Positions 26,046 through 38,429 of a stretch of 64,000 nucleotides of DNA are shown piece by piece. Made by a program: the position numbers and the translations under genes. The stretch covers positions 45,322,001 through 45,386,000 of the forward strand of contig NC_088679.1 of assembly GCF_950023065.1 (NCBI RefSeq), in the 5' to 3' direction. The notes under the pieces are model-generated. The model ran no database searches. It was not told where the DNA came from and saw nothing but the letters and a program-made list of their open reading frames with translations. The DNA comes from Planococcus citri (taxonomy: Eukaryota > Arthropoda > Insecta > Hemiptera > Pseudococcidae). Positions within the stretch are counted from its first letter, which is position 1; each line of letters opens with the position of its first letter.

Positions 26046-26258
26046 CAGGGTGCCCAGAAATATCGAGTACCCCAAAGAAAGTTTTTCATTAAAAATATAG
26101 GTTGGCAAAGTGAAATAGATGCATATGATTGGTGGAATGTTATCTCTCCAGTCCAACAACCAATCATGTGCTATCATTATTATCATTCACTGTGACCAAC
26201 CAAAGTATTTTAGTATAGAAAACTTTTTTAGGGGTACTCGATATTTCTAGGCACCCTG
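26046..26258. mobile_element. Intact sister MITE (about 213 bp)
   Basis: Ends CAGGGTGCC...AGAAATATCGAGTACCCC and its complement give terminal inverted repeats of roughly 28 bases with one extra base in one arm. It is flanked by TA at 26,044-26,045 and 26,259-26,260. It sits 30 bases from the interrupted copy and preserves the pre-insertion sequence, so it documents the nested insertion. Confidence 0.9.
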
Positions 26259-26964
26259 TACTAATCACTGTTGACTATTGGTGCATACTGTCTTCCATTC
26301 CATATTGACAACCTAACTTGTATTTCAGTTCACTTCTTCCAAGGTTTTAGGGCCCTGAGCTCTAGAGGTTTAGGATCTCAACCTCCCAAGACCAGAAATG
26401 TAGTGTACGTTTTGTGTTATTATTTTTTAATACTTTTTAAATTAGTGATACAGAAATAATCATGAGAAAATAATAAAAATCAAAATGAATATCCTTCAAC
26501 ACTTGTTCTGTTTACCTACTGAGAATAATTTTTTAATGAGCCAAGCGTCTGCAGAGCTCCAATTTCTGGGACCCTTCGAAAACAGGCAAAAATTACTACT
26601 TGACCAGAGTAATTAATGTCACTTTTTTGAACATAATTTCACCTAAATTTCATTTGTTTTTTCTTCTTTTGAAAATTGCTGAGGTAAACCCATAAAAATA
26701 CCTACCTACCATGTACCATTTTCAAAATTTTATTCAAGCACTTAATAGTTCTATTTCCAATATATTTTTGAAAAGTCAAATAAATAAAATATTACGAATT
26801 TCATTTTAAAATTTTCAGAATCTAATTCTTTCAAAAAAATTTAAAAACAGTATACTATTTCTGACGCTCAACGTCAACATTTTTTGACCTTTTTTACGGA
26901 ATGAAGAAAGGCGAGGATATAGTTCTGTTTTTTAAACATCCGATTATTCGGCATCTTGCGAATA

Positions 26965-26979
26965 CCCCCCCCCCCCCCC
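26965..26979. repeat. Run of 15 C
   Basis: A homopolymer of 15 C residues directly upstream of the transposase relic. Runs of this kind are prone to length change and assembly error. Confidence 0.9.
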
Positions 26980-26985
26980 TCTTTT

Positions 26986-27165
26986 GTACATGAAACTGTC
27001 ACACTTGTCACTTCGACAAATCAGCAGCAACCAGTATTTCCCCCAGTACCAATGGCCCCTGACTTCTTCCTTCTCGTTCCAAAGAAACGTCAATTTCACA
27101 CAATTTTGGGGAAATTAGCATTCAGCAACACTTGTTGGGGGCAAAAAACCCGGGTTCATGAATTC
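26986..27165 (+). pseudogene. Decayed mariner-type transposase C-terminal fragment
   Basis: In the open plus-strand frame the translation reads HETVTLVTS, then PPVPMAPDFFLLVPKKRQ, then FHTILGKLAFSNT. This follows the order of the C-terminal catalytic region of mariner transposases, where a HxPYSPDLAPxDFFLFPKLK-like block carries the last acidic residue of the DDD triad and is followed by RF.TIEEI..NS. The match is partial: the residue between AP and DFF is missing, LK has become KK, and no upstream catalytic residues are recognisable. The frame stays open to 27,261, but the downstream part is not convincing. Consistent with a dead transposon fossil beside the TA-flanked MITEs, although nothing shows it belonged to the same family. 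Confidence 0.45.
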
Positions 27166-27261
27166 TGGTTCTGGTACATACCAAAAAAAAGGCGTTCCCA
27201 GTCCCAGTACCTCACTAGTGCTGCTAAGATAGTGCTCATGGTGTTAGAAAGAAGTACATAG

Positions 27262-30200
27262 ATAGTCGACTTCGAGAGCAAACATTTGAAAAAAATGTTG
27301 GTTCATTTTTTTTTGAGAAACTAGTTTCAAGAAAATGAGCGTTCAGATTCAGAATAGTTACAGTTTTTGAGTTATGAGAAACTGTCAAGTAAGTAAAGAA
27401 TAAGTTACCATAGCTGGTTAGCTGCGTAATTTGTTTGATACTTGAACGAAAATTTTGGCGCCAAAATACTGAACCATAAATCATTTCACACTCAGTCAGT
27501 TTTCCTCGTAAATTCGAAGGCTGCATCTCACAAACCGTTCTCAAATCGTTACTCGTCCAGCAAAACGGATCAACTCGACCAGTTAATCTTGTTTCCACAC
27601 TTTTATATTGCTTCCAAGCATCAAGGTGTAAATTTCAACGACACCACGCAACATTAATATCACTTGTTGATCTTTCCAGCACAATACCATCGTGTTCGAT
27701 GACTCATAATGTAAAAATTTCACGCAAATTTTACCGACAAAGCGTTACATAATACACGTACGTGAACGTATAGGTAAGGAACTCAACTCACCGAAAAAAA
27801 ATATCTACACTGTACACTATTCCGGCGTTATTTTTTATCCGAAGCTGCGAAGTCTTCCAAGGTCACTGCAACCACTTTTTCCACTCCATTAATTCGCTAG
27901 TTTTAAGAACATTAACACGATAGATTTTCAATAGTACGGAGACTACAGACGGCGGTTTGAAGACTCGGTTCACGTTCTTCAAACCGACACGACACACCTG
28001 TCGGCGAAAACGTTACACGCGGACCACGTACAAAACGCCCGAGAACTTTCAAAATTACACCAAACACTCCGAAGATAAAGCTAAAGAACAACCAAGTACG
28101 CAAAAATTGAAGACGAAAAACTTAACACGACTTTCGCGAAACAGAAAAACGATTAAATTCTTCGACACAACCGCAATACATCTGCTGCACGATCGGTGAA
28201 CAGAGAACGCATACGACTATGACTACACGAACGAACGCAATACGTCATACATAGTACAACAGCCGTGGTTATGGTTACGAAGCTGCCAGATCTGAATGTT
28301 GTTAAACTTGAACCTCAACATGGCAACCAGTGTAACCATCTGAGTAACGTGAAAACCAATCGGCTCAGCCAGCGTTTTACAGCTCAATACTCCAATACTC
28401 GTATTCGAGGTAGATAAGGTTCGTTTTTTTATTCATTTGAAGTCTCATGTCTCATTAACCGTAAAAATTTAATTGCCTTAATAAATATTTAATCAATGAT
28501 TTTTTCCACTAATAAATTGATTTTTGAAAAAAAAAAACTTTGATCATACCTACCTACTTGCGTTTTACAAAAAGCGAACCCAACTCATATCAATCGCACC
28601 TGTGGCATTGAACGAGGAATACAAACACACAGTCAAGCAAAGGTGATGCAGATTACAAGGTGCATGCTCTCTCAGTCTCTCGATCACTCAGTCACTTGTT
28701 TTACCAGAGTATGGAAACCCATATGATCTCAAAAATTGCATACAAATCAAACAGTCAATGACTGGAGTGGTCAATGGTCATTATGCTAGAAAACACTTTC
28801 TACTTTCTGGTCACGTATGACTTGCAATCACATTTAGAGGATCAATTTTGACATTAGTGGGGATAATGGAATTTTTAAGAACACATTTTTTTCAAAAAAT
28901 GTCTCAAAATCTCGATCACGAAATGTGTGGATTTGGATGGTTACAATTCTAAAAATCTCCTGTTTAGATCTTATTCTACCCATACTACGCAGGTATCTAG
29001 CTTTTTGAGGACTATTTTTGATACGAGGGAGGAAAAGTGTACTTTTTGAATTGAGTCCAAACTCCTTAATGCAGTACTTTATGCTTTATAACATAACTAA
29101 ACCTATTCTACTTGAAAATAAAAAGAAGAAATTGGTAATCATAATTATATTTCATCATGAAATTAAAAAGGATGAAGGAAGATGATCTCAACTTCGAATT
29201 CAACTTTTCCCCTAAAACACATGACCAGAGTTGCACCGAATTTACCCTGTTTAATATCATTCATAATCCCTTCTCTTCCGAGCCCCAACCTAATGAATAA
29301 GTCTCAGCCCTAGTAATGTTGATGGTTTTTATATCATAAAAAGTAAACAACGTTCAGTTCAGTTGTTTATGTTTACGCAGTAAGTAGGTAATTACAGTAA
29401 CACGAGCTACCAACTTGGGCTTTTTAATAGGTACGGCGAATAATCACTAAACACTGAGGTGGAGGAGGAGAGAGGGGGGAAGCTAACGAAAACCCTGACT
29501 CATAGCCTACAGTATGTAAAATGTTAGAGCTCGTCATTTCAGTCATTTGGATAAAATTTGCATTCACTTAATGTCCTTATGACTGCTCTCGAATAAGTAT
29601 TTTCCATCACGCGAAATTCACATTTCATCCGAAAGTTACAACCCGATGCAAAATTCGAGTAAACTAACGCTAAACTTTTGCTTTTACTTAGGTAATTCGA
29701 TTTTCGGAAGTTTAAAAAAAAAGGTTGATTGTTTAAACGACCTCGCAGAATTTTTCATTCTGTTATCTGGCATCTGGCTATATTTATGTATAATTACTAT
29801 TATTAATTTATTATTACTTTGTTATAACCAGTCTTCAACTAGGAAACAATTAAAAAATTTTCAAGTTAGTTGAAAAGGTGATAAATTTTTACGAAGGTAT
29901 TCGTCTGAAAATACCAATACTCATTGGGGGTGAATTATTTTTGAGAATTTTATGAGACGTCATTCGAAGGTGGTAAAGTGATTAGAATAAGAGAAAGAAA
30001 AAAAATACAACAATATTTTTTTCTCGAAGATTTGCAACAAATGCGAAATGTAGGTAGGTAGATATCTGACCTACTTTTTTTAATCCATAAAATTTTTCTG
30101 TTTAAATTTAAAACGTTAAATACAAATAAATTTCAAAATATCTCAAAAATTAGTTCAGCCTGAAAATAGAATCAAATAAGTAAGTACCTATTGTTCTATT

Positions 30201-30580
30201 TCCAATTCAATCGAATCATTGATATTTTTTAAAAACGAACTCAATCACTTTTCGAACGATTAAACATTTAATCCATTGATTGGCTTCAAGTACAACTTGT
30301 AAACGATTCCCTATTTACGAACGAACGACAGCGACGACGACGTACGGAAATAAATATAAAACTCGTAATTCAGTAATGAAATTACTCAAAAAAGGAATCA
30401 ATAATTTAAAATCATTTTTAATGGTGTTTTAATAACGTCGTATTTCTACGCGTTCCAATGGTATTGGTTGCCAATTGAGTAGAAAAATTTTATGGCTTTT
30501 TTTGCAATTGCAACCTTCCGTACTCGTATGGTACATTTGCTCGTACTTGCTTGCATATTTGTACAAAATAAGCCTACACT
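27262..30580. other. Non-coding stretch with a CpG-richer patch around 27.8-28.35 kb
   Basis: The patch at 27,830-28,340 is richer in CpG and in non-repetitive text than its surroundings. On the minus strand it ends in a good donor (TTTCG|GTGAGT, at about 27,792), so a 5' untranslated first exon transcribed leftwards is conceivable; the first ATG on that strand near 27,880 opens only a handful of codons. Frames of 80 and 63 codons cross the patch on opposite strands and are not distinguishable from chance. The rest (28.35-30.58 kb) is AT-rich with short poly-A/T runs and no gene I can support. Confidence 0.35.
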
Positions 30581-30640
30581 CGTAATTTCCACGTTATTAA
30601 GCGAATCGTGATGAATCGTACTTAGAAGTGATGACCATCG

Positions 30641-30880
30641 TGACGTCGGTAAGCATAATTTTTTTCGATCTTTACAGTAACACTAAACCTAACGACCTAC
30701 AGTACAAGAATCATCGAATAAAAAATTAATATACCAGGAAGTCGGACGTATTTCATTAAACGGCACCACTGACAAGTAGCGGTTCGTGACGTCGAGACGT
30801 CTGCGAGACGTACACAGCAAAAGTATGGGTAGCCTAATCGTTAGAAAAAAGGAAAACCAATTTTCAAACGTCTCGCGTTG
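30641..30880. promoter_or_regulatory. Cluster of ACGTC/GACGT sites (CRE-like)
   Basis: TGACGTC occurs at 30,641-30,647 and again at 30,787-30,793. The second is continued by GACGTC at 30,796-30,801, then ACGTCT-GCG-AGACGT (30,797-30,811), a perfect six-base inverted repeat. AACGTCTCGCG follows near 30,868. TGACGTC is the core of the ATF/CREB half-site palindrome in animals. The clustering in otherwise AT-rich DNA is what is visible; promoter function is inference. Confidence 0.35.
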
Positions 30881-31883
30881 CGGTATTGCTCGAGTGCACT
30901 TCAAACGCATTAACCGAAAAGATTGTGTATGCTTCTATGATGGCAGTCAGGCAGTGGCATGGAAACAAAAGTGTACGTTCATTAGCGAGAAAATGTCTTC
31001 TAGTTTTTGAGAATTTTTTCACGTTTTTTTTTTTTTTTTGCTTACCAAAAAAAGAATAGAGTAGGTGATAAGATTTCATTATTTTGGTGTTTTAATTACC
31101 TTCCTTTCGTGCTAAAGCAGAAGGAATATGTACAAATTACAAAATAAGACAATATTTTAGAGTAAAATGACCACCAAAGATCTAATTAAAAATTTTACAT
31201 GCATTTATACTAACGAACTAACTACAAAATAGGTACCTAAGTAGGAATATGCCACAAATACAGATTTTTAAAGTTGAAACAATAAGTAGGTACTTGAAAT
31301 TTTCCTCGTTTCTATAAAAATGAGAAAAAAACAAAGTGATTCTGGGTCGTTCCGGCCTTTAAATTTCGCCACAATTCGTAACGCGAAATAGGGCATGAGT
31401 CATGGAATAACACGATGACTCAGACTTCGCATTTTCTTTTCAAACACGTAGAAAAATCGATGCAAATGCCGGTAAAAGTTTCGCAACAAGAAATAATTTC
31501 CTTTTCTCCAATCATTCTATCAAAACCAGATTTTCAGCGCTGGATTAATTTTTTCTAGTGAAATCGTTCAATTTTAGGAATAATTCTCACAATTTCATAG
31601 GGAGCCATATGAGTTTTAAAATTAATATTTTTATTCAAAGACGAAGGCTTTCGAGGAGTGCTCGTTTTCCAGTCAACTTTTAATTTTCGCCAAAAATTTT
31701 CAAAATTTTCAAAATTTTATCCAAGACGTAAAAGTTTATTCAGGTAGTCAAAATTTAAACTCGGTCACATTTTCGATAATTCCAGTAAATTCCAGTCTGA
31801 AACTTCAACTAAATATTTTGTTTAACCAAATAATCAATTTTTAAAAAAAAACTTTTTCTAAATTTTCAATTTTTTTTTTAAAA

Positions 31884-31912
31884 ATTAAGTAAGTAAGTAA
31901 GTCAGTAAATCA
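31884..31912. repeat. (AAGT)n short tandem repeat
   Basis: Four to five AAGT units, followed by degenerate relatives (CAGTAAATCATTTAGTTATTTATTCAGTTAG). Confidence 0.8.
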
Positions 31913-34239
31913 TTTAGTTATTTATTCAGTTAGAAAATGAGATTTTTTGGTTCCATATTGACTTATGAACTCAAATTTTCAATTTTTCTATCCGATTAGA
32001 AGCCTTGATTTTTTACATGAATGTTGGAATTTTTAATAAAAACGTAAATATTTGTTTCAAAAGCGGATTTTCAAAATTACGAAAACCAATCAAAATATCA
32101 CATTAGTGGGGTCTGGCTGAAATTTTCAAAAAACTGTGAATTTCAAGCCTTCGTTTGGCCGGAAACGATTTAATTTGATTTTGAGAGTTCGACGTTTATT
32201 AAAAAAATTTGTTGTGTCCATTTTTTTCAAATTTTCTTCTATGGAATGAGGCCACGGAGAAACACATTCTTATCATAGCATTAAGTATACCTCTAGCTAC
32301 GATAAGAGCACCAATTTTGATAAAGGAAGAAATTGTTTTCAAATATCGCAGTCTCTCGATGAAATTTCCAATTCATGAACCTATAAGTAAATCGTGCATT
32401 TACATTATGCATTTAAAACTCGTTACCGATATCGTGCTGGTTTTAAAGCTTTAAAAAATGTTACGATTGATTTAAAAACTAGGAGTGCTTCAGACTACTA
32501 CGTATTATACTTTTCTTTCTTCGGCAGTTATAATTTTACGCGCGCGGGATATCTCGAAACGAAACATTTTAAAAAGTCGTAAAAGTTTCAAAGTACCTTA
32601 CATACTTCAAGGTTCGATATAATACTGGAAACTTATGAATGAATATAGGTATCTTGGCTATATGTAACCTACGTATAGTCTAATGTTGCAGTTGCACTCG
32701 TAAGTGTAGGCCTATTTGGAAATGAAAAAGTCGTGTTGATAACGAGCATGTAAAATTTGGTCATTGGTATAATGAAATTCGTTGTTTACAAGATCACATC
32801 TCGGTCTAGAAATCTCACATCGTTACGTAATATTCGTATAAAAGAAGACAGAGTGGGCGACATTAACTCTATCATCACATATTATAAGCTACATTATAGG
32901 AGTAGGACCTGCATTTGTTCAACTTTTTTTCTATTTTAATGGAACTTATACACTTCCAGTTCTTCCACAATTCCAATTAAAATGCAGATTAGGTGCGTTT
33001 TATTTTACTATACAAATAAACTGGCGTAGAATCTCGCGGAAAAATCGTAAAAAATGTGTAGGAACGTTTAATTATCGAATCCATACGCATATTGGTAAAT
33101 TGTATCAAAAGTACTCCTATTGAATTCCATTCTAAGAACAACTTTCTTTTACGTATTATTAACCACTTTTTTTTCAAAGTTTTGCGCTTACAATTGCTTT
33201 TCTAATAAATTACGATTTGTTAAATACCACGTAGAAGTGTGTACATTTCCTGCTATAATAGAATTGATGCAAAAAGAATAAAAAGAAATACTTCGAGACT
33301 ATAAAAATACTCGTAGTTTGTTGTAATAAGGTAATTGTTGGCTCGTAATTGTAAGTACAGGTTACGGGGGATAATTTACACGAAAAAAGAATGTCGAAAA
33401 TAAATTCATCGCCATCGTAAACAATTCAAGAATCGAATTTCACATCAGTTATGTTAGACATTTATCACCAATTCGATGCAATTGTCGGCATCGCGTCGTA
33501 TTGGTCCAAGTACCTAAACGTCTGATTAAGAAATTTCATAACAGGTGCCGGTGAACGTTAAACTTAAGACCAGTTGTACGAAGGCGTTCGAAGTGGGCAG
33601 CCCTAAACAGTTCTCACGATATCCTGACCGTTTATACCTACACTCGAGATGGTGCCTTTAGATTTGTCCATTAGTGTGGATGATAAAAGATGCGGATAAA
33701 TGTGTAAATTCTTATCGTACTCGGATAACGAGAGTATATGGTGTTATTTGAGATCGAGATACAAATAATTGAAGATATTATATTAGTAGGTATGGGTAAT
33801 GAATCGCCAATTTTCAAATGCTAAAGATTATCGATGAATTCAGATCTCGGTTCATCCGGGTGAAGAAACCAAACCCAACTGCATTTCTGATGACAATGAG
33901 AAGGGAAAATATCAATTTTAAAATTATTAACCTACGTAAGTTCATTTTGGTCTCAAAACAAAGATTTCCCAAGTTTCGTTTCGATAAATAATATCGAGAA
34001 GTCATTTTGAAAAATATGCTCGCGTGAGCATAGAATTTCCCACGGTGGCTCCCTGGGAAACCCGATGTACCTTCTCGGTGTCATGACATATTACATACAA
34101 TGATGTTGTGAGTTGACGACCAGAATTGCGACTTGCCAAATTGAAGCAGTCTTCATAAAATTCATACAGCACCTTCAGAATGGCCTACCTATTTTTGATT
34201 TTATAGCACCCCCCCCCCACCACCACCAAAACTTGCTAT

Positions 34240-34500
34240 TTTGAGCCATTCTGAAGCCTCCAGCGCAATATTTTGATTTCTCCATAGTTTCAAACTTACT
34301 CTAGAACCTGAAATTAATTTGGAAATCGCTGCATTGATGAGTGAACACGTTAATCAGGTTCAGAATATGTCACAAATCGATTTTTGGTATCCTAAATTAA
34401 TTTTCACGATCTCTGAAAATTTTTTTAAATTCTGCTGGAGAAATTGAGATTTGTGCTGGAGTCTTCAAAATTACCGGAAAATGTGAAATTTACGTATTAG
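34240..34500. repeat. Probable diverged copy of the CCTCCAG/TCCAGAAAG repeat family
   Basis: It carries GAAGCCTCCAGCGCAATATTTTGA, then TCTCCATAG and GAAATTAATTTGG, an order that parallels the block at 14,960-15,030. Borders are not sharp. The surrounding text from 33.0 to 36.3 kb otherwise shows no gene I can support. Confidence 0.4.
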
Positions 34501-36352
34501 TTTCAGGACTAGTTAACATTATTTTTACTGAATGAATAGATAGGTAGCCTACATTTATTTTAAGAAAGCAGAAATCGCCAAAAATTTGAAAAACCAATTT
34601 GCTTATGGGGGTTTTAGACCATCTTCTTACCCAAAATCGCTATTCCGTCCATTTCAGATGTGAACACTTCTAGAGGTTCTGCAGGTTCATATGGTAAACA
34701 TTTTTTTAATTTATTTCATTTTTAGCGAATTTTGTGGAAGAATTACAACTTAATTAAATTGTGGTAGAAAGCTGAAGTTTTTCATTATTTATCCCAATTT
34801 CGACCTTCCAAATCAATCAGTGTGGAGATTTTGAGCTAGCCTGGAACTTCAGGAGCCTCCAGAAAATTTTCAGATTAGATAATCATGGCAAAATATTTTG
34901 GATTTGAACCAACAGTAATAAATTTTGAAAATTCGTGCTTGAATAGAATCGAAATTGCAAGAAAATCGGTAAAGACAAGTTTATATGTAGGTACTGAATC
35001 TTATTTTTACCCATTTTTATATTCCAAACCTAAGTATCATAATTATTTTCTTTTTCAAAATGTTTTTCTGAACCAAAGTTATTCATTTAAAATTCAAGAT
35101 AAGCACTAGTTCGTATAAAATTGTTTCTTTTCATTTTCGATTAAGTATTGGCATACAACTTACGAAGGTACTCGGGTCTGGAATACCTATGGCCTATGGC
35201 AGTGGTTTGATGGGACACTTTGTATGGTATTTCAGCTGCATCACAAAGGTCACTAATGTGGCAATGACGTAATATTTTTCATTTTTTCAAAATTATTTCC
35301 TTACATAAAAATCTCGTAATGCGTCGTATGTTTCATTTCGAATGCAACATCTTTGATTTTTTTTTTTTTCATTTTCAGACACAAAGGGAATTAAATTTCG
35401 CATGACTATGGTAACATTTCGAAGCGCTATCGGAAGCAATAATCACAATTTCATAAATAACGCTTTCTAAGTCCTTTGACCCGACTGTTTGTTAGGTTTG
35501 ATGTGCTTGATTTTTGTATTTGAAACAGATATGCTTCTTTGGCGGGATTACTTTTGAATTGTACTCGTACTATGTATAACAACGAGAAATAAAGAAAACG
35601 TGTCCGATACGTCACGAGCTGCTCCTAGCTAAGGCTTCGGGGTAACACGATTCATGTTGTCGATTTTGAGTTATATTTTTTCAGCTCGGTTTGCATATCG
35701 AGCCGAAAATTTGGGAAGAATTATACGATAAGTCGTCGTTAATATTCAATTATTTGGCCAATTTGGATTCATAACTGTGTACCACCTAAGGAAGTAGGTA
35801 CTTGCAAAGGTAAACTAAAATCATTTTATAGATAGGTACTTGACCTATTTATCTTCTTCGTAGTTCGTTAAAGCTTTTTTTTCTCTGCTATTATTGTTTA
35901 CATCTTGGAGAAATTATGATTCTCAAAGATCAAAATTTTAATTGAAATGCCATTTCGAGAAAAAACACAAATCAGAATGCTGTAGCAATTAATTTCTCGC
36001 ATAAAGTTGCCACAATATGTTATTTAGAGAACATGTAAATGCATTCATTCGCATCCTGCGTGTAATAAAGTTTTTTTTTGAGCGGTATCTGTTCGAAAGT
36101 AATTATCTACTTATACACGCTCGCTTTTAATAGAACGTATAGATTGAAATTTCAGAGATTAACTCTACCTTCGAGATGATCAATAAATCACTCGATCGTT
36201 GAACCATACGCATATGTAGATACAACGGTTGGATTTTTTTCACCATTTTCAAAAGTTCATCTGACGTGATACTTCTACACAAATTTTTTCATCAGCTCGA
36301 ACGCTTGTTGTCATTTTATTGATGGATCTCACACGAGGAATTCGCGTATAGA

Positions 36353-36470
36353 ATGAGGCAAAACACGCGATCATTGATGAATCGAAGCCTTGACCATCTG
36401 CATCAAATTAACGCTTTCAAATACAAGTACAAGTTGTGGCGCTTCCTACTTCTCTCTTTGTTCACTTTAG
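36353..36470 (+). CDS. Candidate first coding exon with signal-peptide-like end
   Basis: ATG at 36,353 opens 39 codons plus one base up to a strong donor, TTTAG|GTAAGT (36,466-36,476). The residues run from a polar start through a basic patch (KYKYKLWR) into a hydrophobic core (FLLLSLFTL), the layout of a secretory signal or signal anchor, and the exon ends in phase 1 as signal-peptide exons often do. Two continuations fit. A 75-nt intron to the acceptor at 36,544-36,545 yields a short peptide ending PPGDTMQKF-stop at 36,586 (that stretch is also open if unspliced). Alternatively it joins the phase-1 exon at 37,733. The locus lies on the opposite strand to the 38-41 kb exons, so it would be a nested gene. 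Product unknown. Confidence 0.3.
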
Positions 36471-37732
36471 GTAAGTATGTGTTTGATTTAATACGCGTAG
36501 GCTTATTAATTAAAATCATCTGTTACATTTTATTACAGTTTTCAGTTAATAAATCACCTCCTGGTGATACTATGCAGAAGTTTTAATGCTTTCAAGTACC
36601 TATTGCTGGTAAGTAGGTAGGAAACTTAATGTATTACGTAGGATTTTATAATGTGATAGCTCTAAACGCGATGGATTCAATTTTTAATTTCTCAACCAAT
36701 TTTGAGTTTTGAGTTGTGTGTGTAGGACCTCTGATCATGTACATAAAACCTCCATCATAATAAATTACCCTTCCCCCCTGACGATCACTTCCAGAGTAAG
36801 TATTGGTGAATCAAAGGAAGAAGAAATATTGCTGCAAAAATCACAACACCTACTTAAGTACCTACGTACAACCTGTAAAGTTCAACTTTATTCCTTTTCA
36901 AAATGCAGTTTATGTTGGTTCTTCAACTTTTCCAGTAAGTATACATAATAAGCAATTTTATAATGTATATTATTTTTCAAAAATATAACAGTAGACAATT
37001 ATTATCTATTTATTTTTAACTATTTCTTGTAAATATAGAACCCAGTTTTTAAACAAGGAAAATCGTCATTTTAATCTAATTTATGGTTTTTTAATCAATA
37101 TATCCACCTAGAAGTAATGTGGGTCCCATTATTATAGTCTATTCATTGCTTGTTTTACACCTAGTCCGATTTCTCTAAACGTAATTTTTCAATTCAATCT
37201 ATTATTTTTGTCAGACATGTGCTCATAAAGTGAACTAAATCTGTACTTATACCCTTAACCATGTGGATGTGGCAAAGTTACCCATGTATCTATCACACAT
37301 GGAGATGTGTACCTATAGTTTCAAAGCCGATACGTAATTACAGGCTAGATTTTTTCTTTTTATCATCATTTTTTTTTTTAGTTATAAAATTTCATAATAG
37401 CTTTTGATTTTGATGGTTTATTCCGCACTTCGGAAGACGGAAGCCGAGATAATTAAAAGGATCGTTTATCAAAGTATAAATCATTTAACAAGATTTCTCG
37501 ACAGGATTTATTTTTCGTTAGGTATTCAACTAAGTAATTGCTTCACGTGCCCACGTATCCCTACTTCTATGAAATGATGATAATGATAAAATAAAAAGAG
37601 GTTCTCGATTATTTTGTTGCACACTTGTATACCTATCTGAATGAAAAAATAAATAATATGTACATGGCGTTTTTCAAAATTACCTACTTACCCATCTACG
37701 TACAATTTGACAAAAAAAGTTTTTTTTTTCAG

Positions 37733-37777
37733 TGAAAGTTGGTGAACATGATATGAAGTTGAACTTGGCGATATTAG
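37733..37777 (+). CDS. Candidate 45-nt phase-1 exon
   Basis: The acceptor is textbook (ten T's, CAG, ending 37,732) and the donor is G|GTAAAT. The 45 nt begin and end in phase 1, so joining to the exon ending at 36,470 keeps the frame and adds VKVGEHDMKLNLAIL. A possible further 18-nt phase-1 block follows an acceptor near 37,819. Exons this small are easily mimicked by chance, so the support is the shared phase and the strong acceptor. Confidence 0.25.
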
Positions 37778-37943
37778 GTAAATACATATGATGTAGGTAC
37801 ACCTAGTTGTTTGTTTCAGTTTTGTCATTTCAACAAGGTAGGTACTCTATGTTCAATATACGAAGCTTAGGCATATCATAGCTAGGTAAGTATTGTAGGA
37901 GTATTGTAGGTAAGTAATCTTAATAATTTGATAGATTACTCAC

Positions 37944-38147
37944 GTGAATTTTGGCTCTTTTATAGATGTCCTGAAGCAGTAATGATACCGGAACACAAAA
38001 TTCATGCTGAAATCTTGTCAGGTTACTGTGATAAACGCATATAAATTGATCTCTGGCTTGACGAATTAAAGCTTTACGAGTTTCCGAGTAATTCTTATAA
38101 TATGGTCCAATATATACATCCACTAAATCTGATAAATTTGAATGCAA
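37944..38147 (-). CDS. Internal exon of an unidentified minus-strand gene (68 codons)
   Basis: On the minus strand the acceptor TGATATTTTACAG precedes the first codon (TTG, Leu) and the donor CAC|GTGAGT follows the last; both are phase 0 and match the phase-0 end of the exon at 40,993-41,541. The 68 residues are well mixed and look like a folded alpha-helical piece: VYIGPYYKNY at 11-20, a basic helix ETRKALIRQARDQF at 22-35, one possible N-glycosylation sequon (NLT, 42-44), and a hydrophobic turn VPVSLLLQDIYKR at 52-64. No catalytic motif or known domain is recognised. With the acidic exon before it, this suggests an intracellular adaptor or regulatory protein; that is weak inference. The next exon downstream was not found with confidence. 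Confidence 0.7.
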
Positions 38148-38429
38148 CTGTAAAATATCAAAATAAAAAATTCGTCAGATGAAGAAAATGTTCAGGAAAT
38201 TTTATGCAGATAGATAGGTGTATAATGTTTATTACTTATCAGTTATTATCAAAAAAAATGGGATGGGATGTAGCGATATCTAATCGTGGTTATAGTGAAA
38301 AACATTTCTATCAGAAGGACACAGGTATGAGGTAGCTTTGAAACTTTTTCATTATTCTCTCACGAAAGAACTATTCGATCGATTTTTGGAATGAGCAACA
38401 TCTAAAACTCCCCCAACCAGAATTTTAGC

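Noticed and set aside
25679..26167. Two minus-strand frames starting with the same MIGCWT peptide
   Set aside because: They start inside the two sister MITEs; the shared peptide reflects the shared non-coding repeat.
27236..27598. 120-codon minus-strand frame
   Set aside because: About the longest frame expected by chance in this window; no splice support, and it overlaps transposon-derived text.
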